Positions 54,728 through 63,720 of a stretch of DNA of 64,000 nt are shown here, piece after piece (position 1 is the stretch's first letter; each line of letters starts with the position of its first letter). The notes under the pieces were generated by a model. That model searched no databases, was not told the DNA's origin, and worked only from the letters and a program-made list of their open reading frames with translations. This DNA is from Candidatus Accumulibacter aalborgensis (GTDB taxonomy: Bacteria > Pseudomonadota > Gammaproteobacteria > Burkholderiales > Rhodocyclaceae): positions 1 to 64,000 of the forward strand of contig NZ_FLQX01000117.1 of the NCBI RefSeq assembly GCF_900089955.1, given 5' to 3'. A program made the position numbers and the translations under genes.

Positions 54728-56032
54728 TCAGAAGCGCTCATCCGGCCGCAGATAGCGCCACTGACCGGGAGGCAGCTTACCGAGCGAAACACCGCCGATG
54801 CGTACGCGCTTGATGTCGGTCACGCGCAGGCCCACCAGTTCACAGCCGCGCTGGATCTGCCGCTTTCTGTTTTCATGCACGACGAAGCGCAGTTGTTGCT
54901 CGCTCAGCCACGAAACCTGCGCCCGCTCCAGCTTGACGTTGTCGAGTGACAGTCCGTGCCGGAGCAGGTCCAGGCCATCGGCTACCAGGTCGCCCTCGAC
55001 GTGCAGGTGGTACTCCTTCTCCAGTCGGGCACCGCCGCCGGTAAGGCGGCGCGCAACACTCCCCTCCTGGGTGAACACCAGCATGCCATGTTCTTCTGCG
55101 TCGAGTTTTCCAGCCAGGGCCAGGCCGCGCAGATGGGCGGCCTGGAAGGTGCCGGTGGCGCCGTCCTCTGCCCAGCGCGTGTCCGGGCGGATCAAGGTCG
55201 CGGCCGTCTCAAGACCTTCGTCGGCTGGCGTCGCAGGATCGAGCGGCTTGTTGAAGACGATGGTCACGCTTTCGATCTGATGCTTGCTTGCGGCGTCCTT
55301 GATCTCCACTGTGGCCTTGGGGTTCACGCGGGCGCCAAGCCTGTTGACCACGGTGCCATCCACGCTGACCCAGCCGTTTTCTATCCATTCGTCCGCTTCG
55401 CGGCGCGAGCACTGGGCCAACTGGCTGACCAGTTTCGACAGCCGCGGCGATTCCTTTGGCAAGCCGCGCTGAGGACCGGGAGGGGTGGTCGACGTTTCAC
55501 CGTGCGGCGTTTCCACGGCTTCCTGGCATGCCGCAGTCGATGGCACGCTCGCTTGGCGATCGGTCGGCGGGCGCTCGTCACGATCGGCTGCCTGGCGATC
55601 AGGGGGGGCCGCGCGCACGCCGGTACTGCGAGCGATACCGCGTGGCGGGTGGACGCGGGCTGGCTTACCAGGACGGTCGATGCGGGCGCGCTCGCCGCCG
55701 GCGGGTGTGCCGCGGTCAGCCGCTGGCGGCGGACGATCGGCTGAGTTCTTGCGTTCGGCGGAGGCCAGCGGAACTGCCCTGTCAAGCTGGCTGCCAGAAC
55801 TTCCCGTCGTATTGGCGGTGTCCTTTCGGAAGCTCTGCGCGGGCTTGGTGGCCACGCCTGGCCGGGTGGCCGGCGCGGCGATCGTTGGTCCCGAGTCTTT
55901 GGCGGGCCACGCGGTCGAGCGCCTGGGTCCCTGGGAACCGCCGCGGATTGGTTTGCGGGTGGATGATCTCGATTCGCCGGCTGGGTCGATGGGGGAAGTT
56001 TTTCGGGGCAGTTTCAGCGTTGAGCGAGGCAT
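54728..56032 (-). CDS. RsuA/RluB/RluF family pseudouridine synthase with long N-terminal extension
   Basis: 434 residues. The core is near residues 195-434: an S4 RNA-binding domain (RLSKLVSQLAQCSRREADEW), then the catalytic region with the aspartate in LAGKLDAEEHGMLVFTQEG, where family members normally have GRLD, and the C-terminal RKRQIQRGCELVGLRVTDIK and GKLPPGQWRYL. It would isomerise uridine in 23S or 16S rRNA. The first roughly 190 residues are Pro/Arg/Ser/Ala-rich and look disordered. The ATG lies next to repeat copy 2. Site specificity is not resolved. Confidence 0.85.
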   Translation of the reverse strand: MPRSTLKLPRKTSPIDPAGESRSSTRKPIRGGSQGPRRSTAWPAKDSGPTIAAPATRPGVATKPAQSFRKDTANTTGSSGSQLDRAVPLASAERKNSADRPPPAADRGTPAGGERARIDRPGKPARVHPPRGIARSTGVRAAPPDRQAADRDERPPTDRQASVPSTAACQEAVETPHGETSTTPPGPQRGLPKESPRLSKLVSQLAQCSRREADEWIENGWVSVDGTVVNRLGARVNPKATVEIKDAASKHQIESVTIVFNKPLDPATPADEGLETAATLIRPDTRWAEDGATGTFQAAHLRGLALAGKLDAEEHGMLVFTQEGSVARRLTGGGARLEKEYHLHVEGDLVADGLDLLRHGLSLDNVKLERAQVSWLSEQQLRFVVHENRKRQIQRGCELVGLRVTDIKRVRIGGVSLGKLPPGQWRYLRPDERF

Positions 56033-56050
56033 GGCGAGCTTGTCCGTTAC

Positions 56051-56170
56051 TATGCAAGTCGCACCAGCGACTCACGAATCTCCCTTCGGCCGTATGCGGG
56101 AGAGGGGTCGGGGGTGAGGGCAACGGTCGTGACTTTCATGATCCGGGGGAGCTTGAGAAATCATGACCGT
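56051..56170 (-). repeat. Dispersed two-module palindromic repeat, copy 2
   Basis: Inverted copy of 39778-39899: the head palindrome is at 56123-56170 (complement of ACGGTCATGATTTCTCAAG) and the tail AAGTCGCACCAGCGACT at 56056-56072. It lies between the RluB-type gene and the DUF342 gene, in their divergent intergenic region. Confidence 0.85.
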
Positions 56171-56274
56171 TTGGCCGTCCGCACAGTTTACGCCAGAAGT
56201 CGTCTGTTCCCCAGTCGAATCGGCGATGATTCCGCCGCTTTCTGGTACGCTGGCGGCATTTGCCCCGTGCCGCC

Positions 56275-58227
56275 ATGCCAGAACATCCTGAAACTGCCAT
56301 CGGTAATTTGACTGACCTCCAGGAGGGGCAGATTGCGCTGTCGCGTTTCATTGTTCAACGAGACGATGGCTTGTACGTTATCGTCGCGCGCCTCGAGTCC
56401 GCTGCTGACTTCCTGGGTTTCGTCAATGGCGTCGTGGCTTCCGGCCTGTACTTTCGCGCGCTCGAGTACCCGAGCTTTCTTTCGCTACTCTACGATGATC
56501 CGGCAAGCTGTTTGGCCGCGGGCGACGATATTTTTATCGCTGCCGACATCACGGCTTTCCGGCCCGAACGTCAGGCGCTCTACAAGGCGCTGCGCATCGC
56601 CAACGGCGAGGCTGCTTATTTGTTTGAGCCGGTCTATCTCGAACCGTCTACCAGCGAGGCGCCGGTAGAGGAAGGGGACGCTAGGCAGCGAAGGATGGTC
56701 GGCGGGGGGCGGAGGTCAGTCGAGACGCGCGTTCGCCTGGATCGCGACGAATTCATCGCCAGTGCATGGGCGAAGTGTGTGCGCTTCGGAATTGATCTCG
56801 ACGCAGTGCACGAAGGCATCCTGCTCGACAAGCCCGAGTGGCGGGTCGTGGCGCGCAACCGGCCATTCGTTCCGGGCAAGGACGCCGAAATCACCGAGCA
56901 GGCGATGGGCCTGCGGCGAAACAACGCGCCGCGCCGCCTGCTCGGCGACAAGGTCGATCTGCGCCAGTTCGAGACACGCTATCCGCAAGTCATCGCCGGC
57001 ATCCGCCTGGTCAAGAAAATCCCGCGCACCTTGGGCGAGGATGGGCGTGACGTCACCGGCAAGGTCTTGGCGGCACCGCTGGCCAAGGACTTTGACCTGA
57101 CCAGCCTGGCCGGTCCCGGTACCCGCGTCAGCCGGGAAAGCGATGGCGAATACCTGCTGGCGTCGGTGTGTGGCTTCCTCAACATCGATATGCGCAGCAA
57201 CCAGTTCTCGGTGGCCGACAAGATCGTCAGTCATGAGGGCGTCAGCGCGCGAACGACCGGCGACCTGTCGCTGACCGGCGAAATCTATGAGCAGCACGGC
57301 GAGATCCAGGAGAAGCGCGTGGTCAAGTGCCGCAGCATCACGGCTTACGCTGATGTCTTCGGCAACATCGTTTCGGCCGGCGGCATCGTCCATCTGAAAC
57401 ACAACCTGGTCGGCGGCAGCGCCAGCAATGACGAAGGTGACATCATGGTCGATGGGGTTGCGTCCGGCGCGACGCTGATCGCGCACCAGGGTTGCATCAG
57501 CGTGCAGCGGGCAGACAACTGCGTCATCGTCGGTCGTCAGGTGGTCATCGGGCACGCGACCCTCTGTGACATCGTCGCCGAGGAGCTGAGTCTCGAGGTC
57601 GCGGAGTCCTGTGCCGTGGCGGGCAAGACCCTGTCCGTGCGACTGGCCCGCGCCCGCCGCGACATCGACAACGTGCTGCTGGTGCTGTTGCCCGACCTGT
57701 CGAGCTTCGCGGCGCAGATTGTCGCTTTGCGAAGGGATCTCGCCGGCCTGGCGACGGCGATTGCCGCCCAGCGCGAAAAGATCGCCGCCTTGCGCGGCGA
57801 CCGGGAGGTCTCCAGTTACCTTCTGCTGGCCGGCAAACTGAAACGCCATGAGGTGGCCCTGAGCTCCGAGCAGGAAGTGGGCTGGCGCCGGTTGTCGGCG
57901 CAGGTGGCGCCCGCCTTGCGGACGCTGGCCCAGTTGGGCGAAGCGGCCAACGGACTGGATGCCGAGTCGCAGGCAGTGGTGGCGGCGATCGACGAAATCC
58001 TCGCCGCTCGCGAGCAGGCCTGTCAGGGGATCGCTTGTACGGTCGATCAGGTGACCGGCGACACCCGCGTCAGCACGCTGTTGGTCCGTGTCGCCGACCT
58101 GCCGCTGGCGGTTCTCCCGGGCAAGGATCTGAAGGCCAGATTGCGGCGGGCCGACAGCGCGACGAAACCACTTTTTGCCGGCGCGGCGGGCCGCTTCGCC
58201 TGGATTTACCCGGCGCCACCGGCCTGA
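56275..58227 (+). CDS. DUF342/FapA family protein
   Basis: 650-residue cytoplasmic protein. A FapA domain with a right-handed beta-helix is visible (GSASNDEGDIMVDGVASGAT, CISVQRADNCVIVGRQVV), preceded by an N-terminal region and followed by a helical coiled-coil part (about residues 480-560). FapA relatives are linked to flagella or cell-surface assembly, but the biochemical role is unknown. ATG 56275 is preferred over a TTG at 56260. It stands alone on the plus strand. Confidence 0.85.
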   Translation: MPEHPETAIGNLTDLQEGQIALSRFIVQRDDGLYVIVARLESAADFLGFVNGVVASGLYFRALEYPSFLSLLYDDPASCLAAGDDIFIAADITAFRPERQALYKALRIANGEAAYLFEPVYLEPSTSEAPVEEGDARQRRMVGGGRRSVETRVRLDRDEFIASAWAKCVRFGIDLDAVHEGILLDKPEWRVVARNRPFVPGKDAEITEQAMGLRRNNAPRRLLGDKVDLRQFETRYPQVIAGIRLVKKIPRTLGEDGRDVTGKVLAAPLAKDFDLTSLAGPGTRVSRESDGEYLLASVCGFLNIDMRSNQFSVADKIVSHEGVSARTTGDLSLTGEIYEQHGEIQEKRVVKCRSITAYADVFGNIVSAGGIVHLKHNLVGGSASNDEGDIMVDGVASGATLIAHQGCISVQRADNCVIVGRQVVIGHATLCDIVAEELSLEVAESCAVAGKTLSVRLARARRDIDNVLLVLLPDLSSFAAQIVALRRDLAGLATAIAAQREKIAALRGDREVSSYLLLAGKLKRHEVALSSEQEVGWRRLSAQVAPALRTLAQLGEAANGLDAESQAVVAAIDEILAAREQACQGIACTVDQVTGDTRVSTLLVRVADLPLAVLPGKDLKARLRRADSATKPLFAGAAGRFAWIYPAPPA

Positions 58228-58258
58228 TGGTCAAGCGCGTGCCGTTATATTCTGTTGA

Positions 58259-60841
58259 CTAGCCCTCGGCAAGTCGTCTGGCGATGTGTTCGAGAGCTTC
58301 CTCGATTTGATCGATCAGGATCAGGCAAAGATCACCTGCCTGCAACTGGGCCAGGGCGGTATCGATAGCGACGAACTCGCCATGGATCTCCTGGACCTCG
58401 GATGTCCGCCTGGCGTTCTTCAAGCCCTTTTGCAGCAGCGCCAGGACTTCTCCATCGGCACGTCCGCGCTGGCACTGATCCTGATAGAGCACGACCCGAT
58501 CGAAGGCGTCACCGAGGATCTCCGTCTGCCGGCAGAGGTCTTCGTCGCGTCGGTCACCGGCACCGCTGATGACCACCGAGCGCGTTCCGGCCGAAGACAT
58601 GGGCATGTTGTCGATGGCGTTGACCAGCGCCTGGATGGCATCCGGATTGTGGCCGTAGTCGGCAATCAGCGTTGCCCCACGATAGCTGAACACGTTGAAG
58701 CGGCCAGGAGCGGTCTGCGCATCGTTGACGAAGCTGGCCAGTCCGCTGCGAATCGTCTCCCAGTCCTCGCCGAGAGCCCAGGCGGCAGCGGTCGCCGCCA
58801 TCGCGTTTTCAACCTGAAAACCAATCGCCCCGTTCTGAGTGACCGGGATGTCGGCCAATGCCACACGGTGTTCGACGCCCGCACCGGAAGCGACGATCGA
58901 GTCGCCATCGCGATAGACCACCCGTTTCCGTCGCGCGCGGTGCATGGCCATCACGGGATGATTGCGGTCGCAGGCAAAGAAGGTGACGCTCCCCGGGCAC
59001 GCATCGGCCATCCGGGCGACCATGGGGTCGGCTGCGTTGAGCACTGCGACGCCAGTCGTCGGCCTGACGTTCTGAACGATCACCCGCTTGACGACCGAGA
59101 GGTCCTCGACCGTGCTGATGTACGACAGCCCCAGATGGTCGCCGAAGCCGACATTGGTGACCACGGCGACATCACAGCGATCGAAGCCCAGCCCCTCGCG
59201 CAACACTCCGCCGCGCGCCGTCTCGAGTACCGCGGCATCGACATCGGGGTGCACGAGGACGTTCCTGGCGCTCTTGGGGCCACTGCAGTCACCCGTATCG
59301 GTGCGGCGGCCAGCGATGTAGACCCCGTCGGTGGTGGTCATGCCGACACACAGGCCGCGGCTGCCAAGAATGTTGGCGATCAGGCGAACCGTCGTCGTCT
59401 TGCCGTTCGTTCCCGCCACGGCGACCAGGGGAATACGTGCCTCGTCGCCGTCGGCAAACATGCTGGCGATGATTGCTTCACCGACTGCGCGCCCCTTTCC
59501 GAAAGACGGCTGCAGATGCATGCGCAGCCCCGGCGCCGCGTTGATCTCGACGATGCCGCCGCCCTGGGCTTCGAGTGGACGCAGGACGCTGTCGCAGACG
59601 ACGTCGACGCCCGCGATATCGAGGCCGATCGTCTGCGCCGCAGCGACCGCCTGAGCGGCGAATTCGGGGTGGACGTCGTCGGTCACGTCGGTGGCCGTTC
59701 CGCCGGTGGACAGATTGGCGTTGTTGCGCAGGACTACGCGCTGGCCCCTTGGTGGCACCGATTCGGCGTTCAGCCCGGCGCTGGTCAGGAGAGCCAGCGC
59801 CACTTCGTCTAGGCGGATTCGGGTCAGCGAGGTGGCATGGCCTTCGCCGCGCCGGGGGTCGAGGTTGACGCGTTCAACCAACTGGCGAATGTTGTGCAGG
59901 CCATCGCCGATGACCAGCGGTGGATCGCGGCGGGCAGCGGCAACGAGCTGGTCGCCGACGATCAGCAGCCGGTAGTCGTGGCCCGGGATATAGCGTTCGA
60001 CGAGCACTTCGTCGCTGACTTCGAAAGCGATCGCGTAGGCGGCTTCGATCTCCTCGCGGGCGCACAGGTTGACGGCGACGCCTTTGCCCTGGTTGCCATC
60101 CTGCGGTTTGACGACCACCGCTCCGCCGATTTCGCAGGCCGCCGCCCAGGCGTCTTCGGCGCTCAGTACCGGTCGACCGCTGGGCACCGGAACGCCGGCG
60201 GCGTGCAGCAGAATCTTGCTCAGTTCCTTGTCCTGGGCGATCGATTCGGCGACTGCGCTGGTGCAATCGGTTTCGGCGGCCTGAATGCGTCGCTGGCGTC
60301 TGCCCCAGCCAAACTGAACCATGCTCCCTTCGGTGAGCCGGCGGTAGGGAATGTTGCGCGCCACCGCCGCATAGACGATGGACCCGGTGCTCGGGCCAAG
60401 GCGCACATCCTCGTCGAGGGTGCGCAGGCAGTCGAGTGCGTCGCCGAGTTCGAATTCCGTGTCGTCGACCGCCGCCCGGCAAAGCATCTCGGCGAGTTCC
60501 ATGGCCAGTCGGCCGACCGCCTCCTCGCTGTATTCGACGACCACCTGATAGGTCCCGGTGTCCACGGTCTGCGCCGTGCGGCTGAAAGTGACCGGACAGC
60601 CGGCCTGTGCCTGCAGGCCAAGCGCGGCGAACTCGAGCGCCTGGGCCATCGAAACCGCTTCATCATGGCCTAGTGGCCGCAGCATGGCCAGCTCGGGGAA
60701 GCGCTCGCGCAGACGGGTTTCAAAACCCGGCAGGTGGTCGATATTGCACTCCTGTTCAGTGCAACTGACAATCGCTTCGATCGCCGTATGCCGGCTCCAC
60801 AGATTGGGACCGCGCAGAGCGCGGATACGCGAGACTTGCAT
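58259..60841 (-). CDS. cphA: Cyanophycin synthetase
   Basis: 860-residue synthetase of multi-L-arginyl-poly-L-aspartate, full length for CphA. N-terminal domain (MQVSRIRALRGPNLWSRHTA), ATP-grasp ligase near residues 215-470 with VVVKPQDGNQGKGVAVNL, then the Mur-ligase-like domain with Walker A GTNGKTT at about 475-481 and the C-terminal lobe (GHNPDAIQALVNAID). ATG 60841 follows GAGGAAA. It lies 67 bases after cphA', last in the operon. Both ATP sites are intact, so it should polymerise. Confidence 0.95.
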   Translation of the reverse strand: MQVSRIRALRGPNLWSRHTAIEAIVSCTEQECNIDHLPGFETRLRERFPELAMLRPLGHDEAVSMAQALEFAALGLQAQAGCPVTFSRTAQTVDTGTYQVVVEYSEEAVGRLAMELAEMLCRAAVDDTEFELGDALDCLRTLDEDVRLGPSTGSIVYAAVARNIPYRRLTEGSMVQFGWGRRQRRIQAAETDCTSAVAESIAQDKELSKILLHAAGVPVPSGRPVLSAEDAWAAACEIGGAVVVKPQDGNQGKGVAVNLCAREEIEAAYAIAFEVSDEVLVERYIPGHDYRLLIVGDQLVAAARRDPPLVIGDGLHNIRQLVERVNLDPRRGEGHATSLTRIRLDEVALALLTSAGLNAESVPPRGQRVVLRNNANLSTGGTATDVTDDVHPEFAAQAVAAAQTIGLDIAGVDVVCDSVLRPLEAQGGGIVEINAAPGLRMHLQPSFGKGRAVGEAIIASMFADGDEARIPLVAVAGTNGKTTTVRLIANILGSRGLCVGMTTTDGVYIAGRRTDTGDCSGPKSARNVLVHPDVDAAVLETARGGVLREGLGFDRCDVAVVTNVGFGDHLGLSYISTVEDLSVVKRVIVQNVRPTTGVAVLNAADPMVARMADACPGSVTFFACDRNHPVMAMHRARRKRVVYRDGDSIVASGAGVEHRVALADIPVTQNGAIGFQVENAMAATAAAWALGEDWETIRSGLASFVNDAQTAPGRFNVFSYRGATLIADYGHNPDAIQALVNAIDNMPMSSAGTRSVVISGAGDRRDEDLCRQTEILGDAFDRVVLYQDQCQRGRADGEVLALLQKGLKNARRTSEVQEIHGEFVAIDTALAQLQAGDLCLILIDQIEEALEHIARRLAEG

Positions 60842-60908
60842 GAGCGGTTTCCTCTTTCGGGTTGTGTTCGGCCGCAGGATGGTCGTGCACGGACGGGTGC
60901 TTTCTGGA

Positions 60909-63080
60909 TCAGGCGATGGTGAAGGTTTCCAGCCCGGTACGGGTGAGTTCCGAGCCGATGTCGAGCGCCCAGGCGGCCGCGGCGGCGGCGAGGACATTCT
61001 CGATCTGCAAGGCGTCGCGCCCGGCGTCGGTCAGCGGAATGCCTTTCAGACGGACGATCGCTGTCTCGTCGTTGCCACTGGCGAATACCACCTGGCCGTT
61101 GCGGACGAACACCGCCCGCTTGCCTTGCGCCCGGTGTTCGACCAGGGTCGGCAAGTCTGGGTCGCTGGCAAAGAAGATGACTTCACCATCGCAGAGGGGC
61201 GCCATTTCGACCAGCATCGGCTGGCTCGCGTTGAGCACCGCGGTCCCCGTCGGCAGGACCAGATCGACCTGCGTGCGCAGGACGGTGAACACTTGCGCAG
61301 CCGTGTCTACGTAGTAGCGGCCAAGATGCTGCGCGGGGTCTACGTTGGTGATTACCCCGACCTGGCAGCGGTCGTAGGCGAGACCTTCGCTGAGGATGGT
61401 GTCGCTACCGTTCTCGAAGACGGCAGCGTCGACGGCGCGATTCATGAGGATGCGGTGTGCGCCGCCCCAGTTCGCACAGTCACCCTGCTCGAGGCAGCGC
61501 CGACCGACGTACAGCCCGCCGCTGCAGGCGAGGCCCGTATGCCTGCCGGAGAGGGCGAGGAAGCGTGCTATCAGGCGGGCAACGGTCGTCTTGCCGAAGC
61601 TGCCGGTGACGCCGACGACCGGGATGCGACCGTCGTCGCCATTGGGAAACAGCTCGTCGACAATGGCGCGGCCGACGGGCCGTGGCTGGCCGGTCTCCGG
61701 TTTCAGGTGCATCAGCAGGCCGGGACCGGCATTGACCTCGACAATGGCGCCGCGCTGTCCGTCCAGCGGTCGGGAAATGTCTTCGCAGACGAGATCCACT
61801 CCGGCGATGTCGAGTCCGACGATACGCGCGGCGAGCGAGGCGATGGCCGCCGTCTCCGGGTGTACGCTGTCGGTGACGTCATCGGTATGGTTGCCGCTGC
61901 GCACGATCAGCACGTCGCGACCGGGTGGTGGGACCGAGTCCGGCGCAAATCCCTGCCGCGACACCTCGAGTCGGGCGACCGGGTTGTCGCCGAGCGCGAT
62001 GATGTCGAGCGGGAACTCTTCGGCAGTCCCGCGGCGTGGGTCGGAGTTGATCTGGCTGTCGATCAGTTGGTCGATCGTCGACCTGCCGTCACCGATGACC
62101 TTGGCAATTTCGCCGCGGGCAGCGGCGGCGAGCTTGCCGCCGACGACGAGCAGGCGGTGCTCCGAGCCGCGCACGTAACGTTCGACGATGACCCCGCTGC
62201 CCTCAACGACAGCCGCTGCGTAGGCCGATTCGATTTCATCACGGGCCATCAGATTGGTGAAAACGCCGCGGGCGTGGTTACCGTCAGAGGGTTTGACGAC
62301 CACCGGCACGCCGATCTCCTCGGCAGCTTCCCAGGCATCCTCGGCACTGTCGACCAGGCGCCCTTCGGGGACCGGAACGCCGCACGATTTGAGGAGGGTC
62401 TTGGTCAGATCCTTGTCGCGCGAGATGCCTTCGGCAATGGCGCTGGTGCGGTCAGTCTCGGCGGTCCAGATCCGTCGGCTACGGGCGCCGTAGCCGAGTT
62501 GAACGAGATTGCCGGTGGCCAGCAGGCGGATCGCCGGAATGCGGCGGTCTTTGGCGGTCGCCGCTTCGACTATGCAGCCGGTGCTCGGACCGAGGAGTTT
62601 GCGCTCGGCCATATCAGCCAGGCGCTCAACGTGGCCGGCAACGTCGAAAGGTTCGTCCTTGATGGCCGCCAGCAGCAGGTCGCGGCCGGCGTAGAGGCAC
62701 GAGCGGGTGACATCTTCGTGCCAGGCGCGGACCACGACCTTGTACACGCCCCGCGTCGACGTTTCTCTCGCCTTGCCGAAACCACCTGGCATGCCGGCCA
62801 GGTTTTGCAGTTCGAGGGTCACGTGTTCGAGGATATGTGCCGGCCAGGTGCCTTCTTCGACGCGGCGCAGAAAACCGCCGCGCTCGCCGTAGCTGCAGCG
62901 ATGGTCGATCAGCGACGGCAGCAGGCCGGTGAGACGTTCGTAGAAACCCGGGATGGTATTGGACGGGAAGTCCTCCAGTTCGCCGATATCGACGACCGCC
63001 TCGATGACCGGACGATAGGTCCAGATGTTCGGACCGCGCAGGTAGCGAATTTCGAGAAATTTGATGTCTTTCGTTTTCAT
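60909..63080 (-). CDS. cphA': CphA' : cyanophycin synthetase homologue lacking the C-terminal domain
   Basis: 723 residues, similar in order to CphA: N-terminal domain (FLEIRYLRGPNIWTYRPVIE), ATP-grasp (VVVKPSDGNHARGVFTNL) and the Mur-like P-loop domain, where the loop reads GSFGKTT (about 493-499) instead of GTNGKTT. The protein ends at ELTRTGLETFTIA, so the final Mur-ligase lobe of CphA is absent. Paired cphA'/cphA loci are known from other Betaproteobacteria, and CphA' may prime or modulate CphA. The ATG is coupled to the small ORF upstream by ATGA overlap. Confidence 0.92.
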   Translation of the reverse strand: MKTKDIKFLEIRYLRGPNIWTYRPVIEAVVDIGELEDFPSNTIPGFYERLTGLLPSLIDHRCSYGERGGFLRRVEEGTWPAHILEHVTLELQNLAGMPGGFGKARETSTRGVYKVVVRAWHEDVTRSCLYAGRDLLLAAIKDEPFDVAGHVERLADMAERKLLGPSTGCIVEAATAKDRRIPAIRLLATGNLVQLGYGARSRRIWTAETDRTSAIAEGISRDKDLTKTLLKSCGVPVPEGRLVDSAEDAWEAAEEIGVPVVVKPSDGNHARGVFTNLMARDEIESAYAAAVVEGSGVIVERYVRGSEHRLLVVGGKLAAAARGEIAKVIGDGRSTIDQLIDSQINSDPRRGTAEEFPLDIIALGDNPVARLEVSRQGFAPDSVPPPGRDVLIVRSGNHTDDVTDSVHPETAAIASLAARIVGLDIAGVDLVCEDISRPLDGQRGAIVEVNAGPGLLMHLKPETGQPRPVGRAIVDELFPNGDDGRIPVVGVTGSFGKTTVARLIARFLALSGRHTGLACSGGLYVGRRCLEQGDCANWGGAHRILMNRAVDAAVFENGSDTILSEGLAYDRCQVGVITNVDPAQHLGRYYVDTAAQVFTVLRTQVDLVLPTGTAVLNASQPMLVEMAPLCDGEVIFFASDPDLPTLVEHRAQGKRAVFVRNGQVVFASGNDETAIVRLKGIPLTDAGRDALQIENVLAAAAAAWALDIGSELTRTGLETFTIA

Positions 63081-63208
63081 GTCGTCAGTCCAGGCACGGG
63101 AAGGTGGTGCGGCGGCAAGAGTGGGGCAGAAGGCGATGCGAAAATAGCCGCGGCCGCGACCGTAGCCGGCGTCGCGATGATCAGCGGAATAACGTTCTCG
63201 GCGCCCAT
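63077..63208 (-). CDS. Small hydrophobic ORF, 43 codons, coupled to cphA'
   Basis: The sequence begins MGAENVIPLIIATPATVAAA and continues AAIFASPSAPL; it ends LPVPGLTT. The middle is a plausible single membrane helix of about 20 residues. GGGAGG lies seven bases before the ATG (63208), a near-perfect ribosome site, and the TGA overlaps the cphA' ATG as ATGA. No similar family is recognised by eye. It could be a leader-like regulator, a small membrane partner of the neighbouring transporter, or an accident; the ribosome site and overlap argue for translation. Confidence 0.6.
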   Translation of the reverse strand: MGAENVIPLIIATPATVAAAAIFASPSAPLLPPHHLPVPGLTT

Positions 63209-63246
63209 CGGCTGACCTCCCGGCGAACGGATTGCCGTCAGGCGCC

Positions 63247-63720
63247 TCACAGGAAGCGGTCAAGAAACCGCCGGCTCTGCTGATCGAGCGCATAGCGGTC
63301 ACGGATCAGGAAGTGGATGCCGTGGCTGTCAGCGATCAGCAGCGCGGGTGAGGTCAGGCGGCGGATGTCTTCTTCACCTTTGAGCACCAGACTGGCGTTC
63401 CCGCGATCGGTTTCCACCACCCAGGTGCTCGGCGTGGCGAAGCTCGCGACGCTGACGATGCGCTTGATCTCGGGAATGAACTCGCGGCAGGCGAGTTCTG
63501 TTTCAAGCAGGCTGCGATAGTCGTCCGGCAGGTCGGTCAACTGCTCGATCCAGACCAGTTCCTGGCCGTGCGGGTCCACCAGCCCGATGCCATGCTCGGG
63601 GTCGGTGATCGGAAAGGCGCGTACCGGCACCACGCCGGAATGCGTCTCGCCGTCGGGGCCGGTGAATTCCAGCGCTCCGAAGGCGTTGCGCTGCAGTCGA
63701 TAGGGCGGCGGGGCGGTCAT
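63247..63720 (-). CDS. DUF1854 family protein, cyanophycin-operon associated
   Basis: 157 residues: YRLQRNAFGALEFTGPDGET, VVPVRAFPITDPEHGIGLVD, HGIHFLIRDRYALDQQSRRF. DUF1854 proteins have been noted beside cyanophycin genes and an ABC transporter; biochemical function is unknown. Its ATG overlaps the ABC gene stop (ATGA). Soluble, no membrane segment. Confidence 0.85.
   Translation of the reverse strand: MTAPPPYRLQRNAFGALEFTGPDGETHSGVVPVRAFPITDPEHGIGLVDPHGQELVWIEQLTDLPDDYRSLLETELACREFIPEIKRIVSVASFATPSTWVVETDRGNASLVLKGEEDIRRLTSPALLIADSHGIHFLIRDRYALDQQSRRFLDRFL

Noticed and set aside
60558-63215. An 885-codon open frame on the plus strand opposite cphA' and cphA.
   Set aside because: It is antisense to two well-recognised synthetases; long opposite-strand frames are expected in this high-GC DNA, and the product shows no domain.
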